From: an uncultured Oscillospiraceae bacterium | GTDB taxonomy: Bacteria; Bacillota; Clostridia; Oscillospirales; Oscillospiraceae | DNA length: 64,000 nucleotides | Assembly: GCA_947625285.1 (NCBI GenBank) | Contig: CANQNS010000006.1 | Coordinates: 17,317 to 81,316 of the forward strand | Direction of reading: 5' to 3' | In this document: positions 1 through 7,304 of the stretch, one piece after another | How positions within the stretch are numbered: position 1 is the stretch's first letter | Layout: every line of letters begins with the position of its first letter | Program-made: the position numbers and the translations under genes | The notes under the pieces: generated by a model | Database searches by the model: none | Told to the model about the DNA's origin: nothing | The model's input: only the letters and a program-made list of their open reading frames with translations

Positions 1-264
1 GCCGACCCGGTGTACGAGGTGGACGGCATCCTGCACTACTGCGTGGCTAACATCCCCGGCAGCGTGCCCAGGACCTCCACGGAGGCGTTAGTCAACTCCA
101 CCCTGGCCCACGGGGTACGGATCACCCAGTTGGGCCTGGAGGCCGCCTGCAAGGCGGACCCCTGCCTGATGAGCGGCGTCAACACTTACAAGGGCAAGCT
201 GACCTTCCAGGCGGTGGCCGAGGCCTTGGACATCCCCTACACGGACCCCAACACCCTCATGTGA
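1..264 (+). CDS. ald: alanine dehydrogenase, C-terminal fragment (5' end outside window)
   Basis: The reading frame is open from base 1 and stops at TGA 262-264, so only the last 87 codons are present. The stretch around VANIPGSVPRTST followed by ALVNSTL is the characteristic C-terminal part of NAD-dependent L-alanine dehydrogenase, which interconverts L-alanine and pyruvate plus ammonia in the cytoplasm. The remaining fragment covers the end of the C-terminal domain. A strong terminator follows 18 bases after the stop, so this is the end of its transcript. Assignment rests on motif recognition only; the true start cannot be seen. Confidence 0.82.
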   Translation, partial: ADPVYEVDGILHYCVANIPGSVPRTSTEALVNSTLAHGVRITQLGLEAACKADPCLMSGVNTYKGKLTFQAVAEALDIPYTDPNTLM

Positions 265-282
265 TATATGTCAAACAAAGTT

Positions 283-314
283 ACGCCCTGCCGCACAGCG
301 GCAGGGCGTTTCTT
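283..314 (+). terminator. intrinsic terminator of ald
   Basis: A perfect 11-bp stem (283-293 with 299-309, arm ACGCCCTGCCG) has a 5-base loop and runs into TTTCTT. It lies between the convergent ald and AraC genes and is oriented best for ald. Confidence 0.85.
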
Positions 315-338
315 ATGGGCGGGCGCGCCGGAAAAAGG

Positions 339-1076
339 TCACGCCTGGAAAAAACGCTCCCGATAGGCCCGGGGCGTGAGCCCCGTGCGGGCCTTGAAAG
401 CCCGGATAAAGTGGCTCTGGGAGCTGAAAGCCAAAATGGCCCCGATGTCCGCGCAGGAGTAATCGGAGAACTTCAGCATATTGCAGGCCGCCTCCACGCG
501 CCTGTCCATCACATAGTCCGATATGCTCCGGCCTGTCTCCTTCTTGAACAGGGTGGACAGATAGCTCTCCGACAAGCCAACGCGCTCCGCCAGGTCCGGC
601 ACGCCGATGCGCTGGTGCAGGTGCTCGTAGATATAGTCCACGCACCCGGCCACGGGCCGGGAATAGGGCGTGCGCCGGGGAACGGCCTGGACCTCTTTCA
701 GATAGAACGCGAACATCTCCCGCCTGAGCTGGCACACCGCTTCCACCGTGTCCAGCCGGTCCATCTGCCGGATGAACAGGTCGCTGCTGTCGTAGGCCCG
801 CTCCGGCTCCACCCCCGCCGCCATGGCGGCCCGGCAGGCCATGGTGGCGGAGGCCACGAACAGATACTTGCAGTTGCGCACCGGGTCGTTGGACACGTGG
901 CCCGGCAGGTCGGAGGCGAAAATGCGCACCGCTTCCTCCACTGCTCCCGGATCGCCGGAGCGCAGCATCTCATACTGGCGCATGTCCTCGGCGTTGGTGT
1001 GGTGCCGCTCCCCGGTCTCCCGGCGGATGTATTCCATGTACCGCAGCTTTTTCTCGTCCACCGTCATGGTGTGCAT
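339..1076 (-). CDS. AraC-family transcriptional regulator (subfamily A)
   Basis: A 245-aa cytoplasmic DNA-binding protein. Residues about 145-245 form the double helix-turn-helix of AraC proteins (YIYEHLHQRIGVPDLAERVG, then the second helix pair with FSSQSHFIRAFKARTGLTPRAYR). The N-terminal part is not a cupin; it is an all-alpha-looking sensor with the segments MLRSGDP and NDPVRNCKYLFVASATMACR. The same N-terminal layout is seen in the AraC protein at 39567-40343, so the two are members of one subfamily. The gene has its own promoter (1103-1131) and faces away from the small gene at 1200-1343, which is a likely target or partner. Ligand and targets are unknown. Confidence 0.9.
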   Translation of the reverse strand: MHTMTVDEKKLRYMEYIRRETGERHHTNAEDMRQYEMLRSGDPGAVEEAVRIFASDLPGHVSNDPVRNCKYLFVASATMACRAAMAAGVEPERAYDSSDLFIRQMDRLDTVEAVCQLRREMFAFYLKEVQAVPRRTPYSRPVAGCVDYIYEHLHQRIGVPDLAERVGLSESYLSTLFKKETGRSISDYVMDRRVEAACNMLKFSDYSCADIGAILAFSSQSHFIRAFKARTGLTPRAYRERFFQA

Positions 1077-1102
1077 ACCGCCGCCCCCTTTTTGACAGTA
1101 TC

Positions 1103-1131
1103 ATTATATCATAAAAAGAATGAAAATACAA
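1103..1131 (-). promoter_or_regulatory. sigma-A type promoter of the AraC gene
   Basis: On the minus strand TTGTAT (1131-1126), a 17-base spacer and TATAAT (1108-1103) lie about 27 bases before the ATG at 1076. The AT-rich stretch stands out against the GC-rich surroundings. Confidence 0.7.
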
Positions 1132-1199
1132 GAATTGGCCGCTCCTTTCCAGCATAATAGCACCATCAGGAAACAATATGATCCGGGAGGGTTAAAGCC

Positions 1200-1343
1200 A
1201 TGAAGGATATGACAAAGCTGCAGAAGAAGGTACGCAAGTACGAGAAGCTGGAGATGGGCCGCAAGCAGTTCGCGCCGCTGGCCCGGCCCACCGCCTATGT
1301 GTTCGTGAACAGCGTGTCCGTGCCCCTGGTGGAGAGCCGCTGA
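1200..1343 (+). CDS. small basic protein of 47 aa, divergent from AraC gene
   Basis: The ATG at 1200 is preceded by GGGAGG (1185-1190) and the frame closes at TGA 1341-1343. A dedicated terminator follows (1383-1421), which supports a real gene. The product is short and lysine/arginine-rich in its first half (MTKLQKKVRKYEKLEMGRKQ), then has a hydrophobic tail with ARPTAYVFV. No signal peptide or transmembrane helix is evident. I do not recognise the family. It sits head to head with an AraC regulator. A second small gene (39293-39454) beside the other AraC of the same subfamily also ends in an AR-x-TAY motif plus valines, so a regulator/small-protein pairing is possible. Confidence 0.6.
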   Translation: MKDMTKLQKKVRKYEKLEMGRKQFAPLARPTAYVFVNSVSVPLVESR

Positions 1344-1382
1344 AAGGTGCGGCGCGATGTTTGAGTCTTTCCCTTGATAGCG

Positions 1383-1421
1383 GTCTGCCGGTCCGTTGGG
1401 GGCCGGCAGACTGTCTTTTTT
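1383..1421 (+). terminator. terminator after the 47-aa small gene
   Basis: A 9-bp perfect stem (GTCTGCCGG 1383-1391 with CCGGCAGAC 1403-1411) is followed by TGTCTTTTTT. Confidence 0.8.
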
Positions 1422-1462
1422 GAAAAAACAGGAAAAAACCACGGCGGCGGCGCGGATAACGC

Positions 1463-1491
1463 TTGCCCCGGGAGAAAAGATGCGGTACAAT
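1463..1491 (+). promoter_or_regulatory. sigma-A type promoter for the 1525/1784 gene pair
   Basis: TTGCCC (1463-1468), a 17-base spacer with TG before the -10 region, and TACAAT (1486-1491). It lies just downstream of the previous terminator and about 30 bases before the TTG start at 1525, so it probably drives the hypothetical gene and the aldo/keto reductase. Confidence 0.65.
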
Positions 1492-1524
1492 ATAATGGTA
1501 CCAACGCATAAGGGGGCGGAGCCG

Positions 1525-1746
1525 TTGTTCGGGAGAAAAAGCAAGGCCGCCGGGCCGGCCTTCGACCCGGCCGGGAAGCGGCCGGTGGTCCGCTCCAGCA
1601 TCTGTACGGGCGAGAGGGTGGCCGGCTGGCGTGACGCCGATACGGGCCGGTTCGCGGAGGTCATGCTGCTCCGCTCCGACGAGGATCTGCGGCGGTTCCT
1701 GGCCGACTACGGCTTCCGGCAGGAGGACCTGCGCTACGAGTGGTGA
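1525..1746 (+). CDS. hypothetical protein of 73 aa
   Basis: The frame is open further upstream, but the TTG at 1525 is the best start: AGGGGG (1511-1516) lies 8 bases before it and the promoter at 1463-1491 excludes longer versions. The product has a short basic N-terminus (FGRKSK) and a compact core with SICTGERVAGWRD, then TGRFAEVMLLRS and a helix DEDLRRFLADYGF. It is cytoplasmic, without a signal or membrane segment. The pattern looks like a small conserved clostridial family, but I cannot assign a function. It ends 37 bases before the aldo/keto reductase start and is probably co-transcribed with it. Confidence 0.65.
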   Translation: MFGRKSKAAGPAFDPAGKRPVVRSSICTGERVAGWRDADTGRFAEVMLLRSDEDLRRFLADYGFRQEDLRYEW

Positions 1747-1783
1747 CCGCTTCGCGGAATGGACTGAAAGGAGGATCTGCAAA

Positions 1784-2917
1784 TTGATCGAGAACGGGAA
1801 GAAACTGGGCTTCGGGCTGATGCGTCTGCCCCTGCTGGACCCCAACGACCAGGCAAAGGTGGACGTGGAGCAGGTGAAGCGGATGGTGGACCTTTTCTTG
1901 GAAAAGGGCTTTACATACTTCGACACCGCCTGGATGTACAACGGCTTCGCCAGCGAGCGCGTGGCAAAGGAAGCCCTGGTGGACCGGTATCCCCGGGACA
2001 GCTTCACCCTGGCCGACAAGCTCCACGGCAGCTTTTTCGACAGCTTTGAGGACCGGGACAAGATCTTCAACGCCCAGTTGGAAAAGACCGGCGCGGGGTA
2101 TTTCGACTACTACCTGCTCCACGGCATCGAGGCGGATATGTACCCCAAGTACGAGAAGTATGACTGCTTCGACTGGCTGCTGGAGAAGAAGGCCAGGGGC
2201 CTGGTGAAGCACGCGGGGTTCTCCTTCCACGATACCCCGGAGCTGCTGGACCAGATCCTGACGAAACACCCCCAGATGGAGTTTGTCCAGCTGCAGATCA
2301 ACTATCTGGACTGGGAGAGCCGGTGGGTCCGCTCCCGGGCCTGCTACGAGATGGCCCGCGCTCACGGCAAGCCCGTCGTCGTCATGGAGCCGGTGAAGGG
2401 CGGCACGCTGGCAAAGGTGCCCCCGGCGGCGGAGAAGCTGTTCAGGGACCACGCCCCGGACAAGAGCGTGCCAAGCTGGGGCATCCGCTTCGCGGCCAGC
2501 CTGCCCGGCGTCATGATGGTGCTGTCCGGTATGTCCAGCCTGGAGCAGATGCGGGACAATTTGAGCTATATGGAGGACTTCCAGCCGCTGACGGAGGCGG
2601 AGAAGGGCCTGTGCTTCCAGGCGGCGGACATCATCAACGGCCAGATCGCCATCCCCTGCACGGGCTGCTCCTACTGCACGGAGGGCTGCCCCCGGCACAT
2701 CGCCATCCCCCAGTACTTCTCCCTGTACAACGAGGATATGCGGGAACGGCTGGAGGAGAAAGGCTGGACGGTGAATTTTACCAACTATGACATCCTGGCC
2801 GGCCAGTTCGGCAAGGCGTCGGACTGCATCGGCTGCGGCCAGTGCGAGGGGGTATGCCCCCAGCACCTGCCCATCATCGACGATCTGAAAAAGGTGGCGG
2901 CCCACTACGAGGGCTGA
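1784..2917 (+). CDS. aldo/keto reductase with C-terminal 2x[4Fe-4S] ferredoxin-like domain
   Basis: A 377-aa protein; the TTG at 1784 is chosen because AAAGGAGG lies about 9 bases upstream and the sequence then starts like this family. Residues 1-280 form the aldo/keto reductase barrel with the usual catalytic tetrad positions: Asp47 and Tyr52 (FDTAWMY), Lys79 (ADK) and His113 (LLHG). Residues 290-360 hold two cysteine groups, C292/C295/C298/C302 and C348/C351/C354/C358, each in CxxCxxCxxxCP spacing, expected to bind two [4Fe-4S] clusters. Such fused reductases are common in anaerobes and probably couple a carbonyl/alcohol reaction to ferredoxin-type electron flow; the substrate is unknown. 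Confidence 0.9.
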   Translation: MIENGKKLGFGLMRLPLLDPNDQAKVDVEQVKRMVDLFLEKGFTYFDTAWMYNGFASERVAKEALVDRYPRDSFTLADKLHGSFFDSFEDRDKIFNAQLEKTGAGYFDYYLLHGIEADMYPKYEKYDCFDWLLEKKARGLVKHAGFSFHDTPELLDQILTKHPQMEFVQLQINYLDWESRWVRSRACYEMARAHGKPVVVMEPVKGGTLAKVPPAAEKLFRDHAPDKSVPSWGIRFAASLPGVMMVLSGMSSLEQMRDNLSYMEDFQPLTEAEKGLCFQAADIINGQIAIPCTGCSYCTEGCPRHIAIPQYFSLYNEDMRERLEEKGWTVNFTNYDILAGQFGKASDCIGCGQCEGVCPQHLPIIDDLKKVAAHYEG

Positions 2918-2937
2918 CCGCGACGCATGAAAAAGCA

Positions 2938-2969
2938 GCGGGGGACCTGTCTTGGGACAGGTCCCCCGC
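2938..2969. terminator. bidirectional hairpin between convergent genes
   Basis: A perfect 14-bp stem (GCGGGGGACCTGTC with its complement) with loop TTGG separates the aldo/keto reductase (plus) from cstA (minus). T-tracts are weak on both sides (ATTATATTT on the plus side). Confidence 0.75.
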
Positions 2970-2990
2970 CATTATATTTGCTTTTCCGGC

Positions 2991-4703
2991 TCAGGCTTTG
3001 GCCTTGCTCTTGGCCTGCTTGGAGAAGGTGCGGACGCCCTCCACGATCAGGAACAGGGCCAGCACGACCATCGCCACGGCGATGACCAGCTGGAACCAGT
3101 TGCCCCACTCGGTACCGGCGGCGCAGAGGGTGGCAAGGCTCTTGATCTTGATGACAAGGAAGGTCAGGGTGGCGGCCAGCATGAACACCATGGGCACATA
3201 GAACATCTTGTTGTTCTTGCCCACTTCGCCCAGCCAGGCGGCCACGGCCATCAGGGCCAGACCGGCCAGCAGCTGGTTGGCGGCGCCGAACAGGCCCCAG
3301 ATAGCGCTCAGGCTCATGCCGCCCAGGTAGCAGCCCACCACCACCATGAAGGTGGTGCCCACCAGGGGATGGGCCAGGAACTTCCGGACGGGGCTGGCGG
3401 CGTCACGCCAGGTGGCCTCGCCTTCCTTGAGGAACAGCTCGGAGAACATGAACCGGCTCAGACGGGTGCCGGTGTCCAGGCTTGTCAGGGCGAACACGGA
3501 CACGGCCAGGGTCAGCAGGGTATAGACCACGTTGTACACGCCGCTGGCAGAGTCCAGGCTGAACATGGAGGCGATGCCGGTGGCGAAAGCCACGGCGGGG
3601 GAGCCGAACTCGCCGGCGGTGTAACGCTTGAAGACCATGCCCACGGCGATGACGGACACCACGCCCAGGGCGGATTCGATGAGCATGGAGCCGTAGCCGA
3701 TGGCCTTGGCGTCCTTCTCGCTGGCAAGCTGCTTGGAGGAGGTGCCGGTGGAGATCAGCGCGTGGAAGCCGGAGCAGGCGCCGCAGGCCACGGTGATGAA
3801 CAGGGCCGGGAACATCCCGCCCAGGCTGGTGGTCCAGCCGGTGAAGGCGGGCAGCTCGAACTGGGCGGTCTTATCGCCGGTGAAGGCGGAGAAGAAGATG
3901 CCCACCACGGCCACGGCCATCATGCCGTACAGCAGGAAGCTGGAAAGATAGTCCCGGGGCTGGAGCATGATCCACACGGGGATCAGGGAGGCCACGGCGA
4001 TGTACACGCCGATCAGCACGATCCAGGTGTTCCGGCTCAGAGCCAGGCCGCAGTTCAGGCCCACGACGACGGCTGCGACGATGCCTACGATGCCGATGAT
4101 GGTGGCGGGGACGGTCTTCATGCCGACCCGGTTAGTCAGCAGCCCATAGATCACGGCCAGCACGATGAACAGTACGCTCACCATGGCGGTGGTCTCGTTG
4201 CCGGTGACGGCGCCGGTGGTGAAGCCGGTGGCCTCGGAGGCGAAGGTGCCGGCCACCACGTTCACGAAGGAGGCGATCACCATGATGAGCACCAGCAGGG
4301 CGAAGAGGATGAACAGCTTCTTGGCCCGCTCGCCCATGGAGTCTTTGATGATCTCGCCCACGGACTTACCGCCGTGGCGGACCGAGGCGAACAGGGAGCC
4401 GAAGTCCTGCAGGCCGCCGAAGAAGATGCCGCCGACGACGCACCACAGGAACACGGGCACCCAGCCGAAAACGGAGGCCTGGATGGGGCCGTTGATGGGA
4501 CCCGCGCCGGCGATGGACGAGAAGTGGTGGCCCATCAGGACCACGGGCTTGGCGGCCACGTAGTCCACTCCGTCCTCCATCTCGACCGCGGGGGTCTTTC
4601 TGGTGGGGTCGATGCCCCACTGCTTTGCCAGCCATGAGCCGTAGGTCACATAGCCAACGACCAGCAAAACGATTGCCGCTAGGATGATGAGAATTGCGAT
4701 CAT
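2991..4703 (-). CDS. cstA: CstA-family carbon starvation / pyruvate transporter
   Basis: A 570-aa polytopic membrane protein with many hydrophobic helices. The early segment VVLMGHHFSSIAGAGPINGP is diagnostic for the CstA family, and the central ACGACSGFHALISTGTSSKQ segment is also conserved. Family members take up peptides or, as shown for several, pyruvate during carbon limitation. The ATG at 4703 has GGAGAG close upstream. It is the last gene of the minus-strand unit ilvE - hypothetical - cstA with short gaps, so it may share the leader attenuation seen before ilvE. Substrate here is inferred from the family only. Confidence 0.92.
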   Translation of the reverse strand: MIAILIILAAIVLLVVGYVTYGSWLAKQWGIDPTRKTPAVEMEDGVDYVAAKPVVLMGHHFSSIAGAGPINGPIQASVFGWVPVFLWCVVGGIFFGGLQDFGSLFASVRHGGKSVGEIIKDSMGERAKKLFILFALLVLIMVIASFVNVVAGTFASEATGFTTGAVTGNETTAMVSVLFIVLAVIYGLLTNRVGMKTVPATIIGIVGIVAAVVVGLNCGLALSRNTWIVLIGVYIAVASLIPVWIMLQPRDYLSSFLLYGMMAVAVVGIFFSAFTGDKTAQFELPAFTGWTTSLGGMFPALFITVACGACSGFHALISTGTSSKQLASEKDAKAIGYGSMLIESALGVVSVIAVGMVFKRYTAGEFGSPAVAFATGIASMFSLDSASGVYNVVYTLLTLAVSVFALTSLDTGTRLSRFMFSELFLKEGEATWRDAASPVRKFLAHPLVGTTFMVVVGCYLGGMSLSAIWGLFGAANQLLAGLALMAVAAWLGEVGKNNKMFYVPMVFMLAATLTFLVIKIKSLATLCAAGTEWGNWFQLVIAVAMVVLALFLIVEGVRTFSKQAKSKAKA

Positions 4704-4713
4704 TTTGTCTCTC

Positions 4714-5262
4714 CTATCTTTGTTCTAGAATATTGCGAAAGAGCTTCTTCAGGTCCCGGCCCAGCCGGTTGAAAACCAGGTCCCCGGAAGAGGTCTCCAA
4801 AGCAATCGCACGGTAGTTGCTCCAGCCGTGGAGGGTGTGTTTGTAGCTTTTGGTATGTTTGGACTTTTTGATCTTCTGCTTAGCCTCCGGGGTGATGGTC
4901 CCGGCGGCCACGATCAGCGTCACGTCGGAGCTGCGGTGGTCCAGGTGGGGCCGGACCCGCGCCAGGCCCCGGTCCCAGGCGGTCTGCTCCAACTGGGCGG
5001 CGGCCGCCGCGTCCAGGGTGTCCGCCGTGGCGAAAAACACATACTCATGGGAGTCGGACTCAGCGATGCGTGCGCTTTTCACCAGCACGTACTGCTCGTC
5101 GTGGGAGTGGAACGCTGCCTCCGCCGCGAAGGGAGGCTCCACGCCCTCCCGGGCGACGTCGTAATAGCGGGTGTAGGAGCGCAGCAGCCGCTCCAGCGCC
5201 TCCTCGGGGCTCATGTCCGTGTCCGGGCCGGCGGGGACGGCGCGGCGGTGGATGGGCCCCAT
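4714..5262 (-). CDS. hypothetical protein between ilvE and cstA
   Basis: A 182-aa soluble protein that starts one base after the ilvE stop (ATG 5262) and ends 10 bases before cstA, so it is co-transcribed and likely translationally coupled. A second start at codon 17 (Met-Ser-Pro-Glu-Glu, 5214) fits a typical helical N-terminus better, but neither start has a clear ribosome site. Visible features are a helix EEALERLLRSYTRYYDV, a central beta-rich part with DEQYVLVKSARIAESDSHEY, and a basic tail with KQKIKKSKHTKSYKHT. I recall similar proteins next to cstA in clostridia, but cannot name the family with certainty. A role linked to CstA is inference from position. Confidence 0.75.
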   Translation of the reverse strand: MGPIHRRAVPAGPDTDMSPEEALERLLRSYTRYYDVAREGVEPPFAAEAAFHSHDEQYVLVKSARIAESDSHEYVFFATADTLDAAAAAQLEQTAWDRGLARVRPHLDHRSSDVTLIVAAGTITPEAKQKIKKSKHTKSYKHTLHGWSNYRAIALETSSGDLVFNRLGRDLKKLFRNILEQR

Positions 5263-5263
5263 G

Positions 5264-6331
5264 TCAGCAAACGGGCACGGTCCAGCCGTGGCTGTCCGGC
5301 AGGCGGCCCCACTGGATGCCGGTGATGGTCTCGTAGAGCCGGTGGGTCACGGGGCCGATCTGGAAGTCGTTGACGGTGTAGGTCCTGCCCTGGTAGAAGA
5401 TCTGGCCCACCGGGGAGATCACCGCGGCGGTGCCGGTGCCCCAGGCCTCCTCCAAGGACCCGTCCTGGGCGGCGGCGATCAGCTCGTCCACGGAGATGTT
5501 CCGCTCCTGGACCTCATAGCCCCACTCGGTCAGAAGCTGCAGGGCGGTCTTGCGGGTGATGCCCGGCAGCACGGAGCCGCTTGCCAGGGAGGGGGTCACG
5601 ATCTTGCCCGCCAGCTTGAACATCACGTTCATGGAGCCCACCTCCTCGATGTACTTCTGCTCCACGCCGTCCAGCCACAGCACCTGGGAAAAGCCCTGCT
5701 TCTCCGCGATCTCGCTGGCGTGGAGGCTGGCGGCGTAGTTGCCGCCGCACTTGGTGAAGCCGGTGCCGCCCCGGACCGCCCGGACCTCCCGGCTCTCGAT
5801 GGCGATGTGGACCGGGTCCAGCCCCTCCGGGTAGTAGCTGCCCACCGGGCAGGTGATGATGCAAAAGAGATAGGTGTGGGACGCGTGGACCCCCAGGTGG
5901 GCGTCCGTGGCGAACACGAACGGCCGGATGTACAGGCTGGTGTCCGGCGCGGAGGGGACCCAGTCCGCGTCCAGCTCCACCAGGGTCTTCAGCGCGTCCA
6001 GATACACGTCCGCGGGCACCTCCGGGATGCACAGCTTCTCGCAGGAGCGGGCCATGCGGGCGATGTTCTCCGTGGGGCGGAAAAGCTGCACGCGGCCCTC
6101 CGCCGTCCGATAGGCCTTCAGCCCCTCAAAGACGGCCTGGGCGTAGTGGAGCGTCATGCAGGAGGGCTCCAGCGGCAGGGGGCCGTAGGGGACGATGCGG
6201 GGATCGTGCCAGCCCTTGCCGGCCGTATAGTCCATGAGGAACATATGGTCCGAGAAGAAGGTCCCGAAGGGGATGTGGTCCTCGTCGGGCCGGGGACGGG
6301 GCGCGCTGGTCCGGGTAATGGTGATGTCCAT
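5264..6331 (-). CDS. ilvE: branched-chain amino acid aminotransferase
   Basis: A 355-aa class IV PLP-dependent aminotransferase that interconverts Leu/Ile/Val and their 2-oxo acids with glutamate as partner. The PLP lysine is expected at Lys194 in GGTGFTKCGGNYAASLHA, and the segments HYAQAVFEGLKAYR and GTGTAAVISPVG fit IlvE of the long (about 350 aa) type. The ATG at 6331 follows AAAGGAGAG. Upstream is a 33-codon leader peptide and a terminator, so expression is probably set by charging of branched-chain tRNAs. It heads the ilvE - hypothetical - cstA unit. Confidence 0.95.
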   Translation of the reverse strand: MDITITRTSAPRPRPDEDHIPFGTFFSDHMFLMDYTAGKGWHDPRIVPYGPLPLEPSCMTLHYAQAVFEGLKAYRTAEGRVQLFRPTENIARMARSCEKLCIPEVPADVYLDALKTLVELDADWVPSAPDTSLYIRPFVFATDAHLGVHASHTYLFCIITCPVGSYYPEGLDPVHIAIESREVRAVRGGTGFTKCGGNYAASLHASEIAEKQGFSQVLWLDGVEQKYIEEVGSMNVMFKLAGKIVTPSLASGSVLPGITRKTALQLLTEWGYEVQERNISVDELIAAAQDGSLEEAWGTGTAAVISPVGQIFYQGRTYTVNDFQIGPVTHRLYETITGIQWGRLPDSHGWTVPVC

Positions 6332-6372
6332 GTCGATCTCTCCTTTTTGCCGTTTTGGCGGATAGAATACAT

Positions 6373-6411
6373 AACAAAAGCCGCATGGCCTGAAAAGTCA
6401 GACCATACGGC
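6373..6411 (-). terminator. attenuator terminator in the ilvE leader
   Basis: On the minus strand a 14-bp stem (6411-6398 with 6393-6380, arm GCCGTATGGTCTGA, two G-U pairs) has a 4-base loop and runs into TTTTGTT. It lies between the leader peptide and ilvE. The 9 bases TGACTTTTC at 6400-6392 (end of the left arm, loop and first base of the right arm) are the exact complement of GAAAAGTCA inside the leader peptide gene (6470-6462), which gives a competing antiterminator. Confidence 0.85.
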
Positions 6412-6442
6412 GGGAAGGGCTTTTTTCCGGTCGTCCGGGCTT

Positions 6443-6544
6443 TCACCCGGCGTTGACAGCATGACTTTTCGCGCTATTCTCATTCCGGCACAGTCGAATG
6501 ATAATAACGGCGATGATCAGGCTGTCAATGACGAAAAGACGCAT
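6443..6544 (-). CDS. branched-chain amino acid leader peptide (attenuator), 33 aa
   Basis: The ATG at 6544 has GAGGT a few bases upstream, and the frame stops at TGA 6445-6443. Codons 10-16 read ATC ATC GCC GTT ATT ATC ATT (IIAVIII), with further Leu, Val and Ile codons around them. This is the control region expected for a leader that senses Ile/Val/Leu-tRNA charging. A ribosome stalled there would leave bases 6470-6462 free to pair with the terminator; one that reaches the stop codon would cover them. The peptide has no known function itself. It is too short for ordinary gene callers. Confidence 0.85.
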   Translation of the reverse strand: MRLFVIDSLIIAVIIIRLCRNENSAKSHAVNAG

Positions 6545-6573
6545 AAGGGACCTCGTTCATTTAGTGTATTGCT

Positions 6574-6602
6574 ATTTTAAACCAACGAGTCCGTTCTGTC
6601 AA
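6574..6602 (-). promoter_or_regulatory. promoter of the ilvE leader transcript
   Basis: Minus strand TTGACA (6602-6597), 17-base spacer, TAAAAT (6579-6574). Transcription would begin near 6567, about 23 bases before the leader peptide ATG, a short leader as in classical attenuators. Confidence 0.8.
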
Positions 6603-6690
6603 ACGCCAGGTTCCATAAAAATTCGCCGGGAAATTATTACGATTTTGTTAACTGCGACACATACGCGGCGGTCCGCCGGGAAAGAATCAT

Positions 6691-6719
6691 TTGCGTTTTG
6701 GCCCCGCGGCTCGTATAAT
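6691..6719 (+). promoter_or_regulatory. promoter of the 6750-8240 gene pair
   Basis: TTGCGT (6691-6696), 17-base spacer, TATAAT (6714-6719), about 30 bases before the ATG at 6750. Confidence 0.75.
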
Positions 6720-6749
6720 CAAAGAAAAGCGTTCAAAGGAGATGGGCCC

Positions 6750-7301
6750 ATGGCGGACTACGACGGTTTTTCCTATGTGCAGAGCGTGCGCCGGAAGATA
6801 CCCGGCTATGTGCGGGTGATACAGTGGCTTTTATACCTCAGTGTGTTCGTCTTTACCGTGGCGGGCGCGCTGTGGGGCTTTTTCTGGCTGATACCGGCTC
6901 TGGGGACCCTGTTCGGGTCCTGGTACTTCATGGGCGCGGCCCGGGTCACGTACCAGTACCGGCTGGAGGGGGCGAGGCTCACCGTGGACAGGATCAGCGG
7001 CCTGCGGTCCAGGCCCAGGACGGTGACCTTCGGGCAGTTCGACCTGACGGAGCTCATCGCCATGGCCCCGGAGGGGTCCGGGCAGCTTGCCCAGGCGGAG
7101 GCCGCCTCCACCGCCGGCCCGGCCCGGCGGATCACCTACGACGTGTCGGCCCACGACCCGGACAACATCTGCTCCGTCATGTACCTGACCGGGGTGGGTC
7201 AGGAGGAGGGCCGGCCCGTGAAGGTGTTCTTCCAGCCGGACCCGGAGCTGCGGGAGTATATCCGCCGCATCGCCCCGGAGCGGGTGATGGGCTACCAGTG
7301 A
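6750..7301 (+). CDS. two-helix membrane protein, function unknown
   Basis: A 183-aa protein; the ATG at 6750 follows AAAGGAGATGG and the promoter above. After a short basic N-terminus, two adjacent hydrophobic helices (residues about 28-62, with FVFTVAGALWGFFWLIPALG between charged ends) are followed by a soluble beta-rich domain. That layout resembles bacterial PH-like membrane proteins, but I see no diagnostic motif. The soluble part contains RPRTVTFGQFDLTELIAM and ends in an amphipathic helix. It ends 3 bases before the AraC gene and is co-transcribed with it. Confidence 0.75.
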   Translation: MADYDGFSYVQSVRRKIPGYVRVIQWLLYLSVFVFTVAGALWGFFWLIPALGTLFGSWYFMGAARVTYQYRLEGARLTVDRISGLRSRPRTVTFGQFDLTELIAMAPEGSGQLAQAEAASTAGPARRITYDVSAHDPDNICSVMYLTGVGQEEGRPVKVFFQPDPELREYIRRIAPERVMGYQ

Positions 7302-7304
7302 CGG

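Noticed and set aside
1396..1524. Longer version of the 73-aa hypothetical protein starting at 1396
   Set aside because: It would begin inside the terminator at 1383-1421 and upstream of the promoter at 1463-1491; TTG 1525 has the ribosome site.
6331..6602. T-box riboswitch upstream of ilvE
   Set aside because: No AGGGTGGNACCGCG-type T-box sequence or stem I features are visible. The leader ORF with an Ile/Val codon run and the terminator/antiterminator pair explain the region better.
6498..6749. N-terminal extension of the membrane protein at 6750 (open frame from 6498)
   Set aside because: It overlaps the ilvE leader and promoter on the other strand and the promoter at 6691-6719; the ATG at 6750 has the ribosome site.
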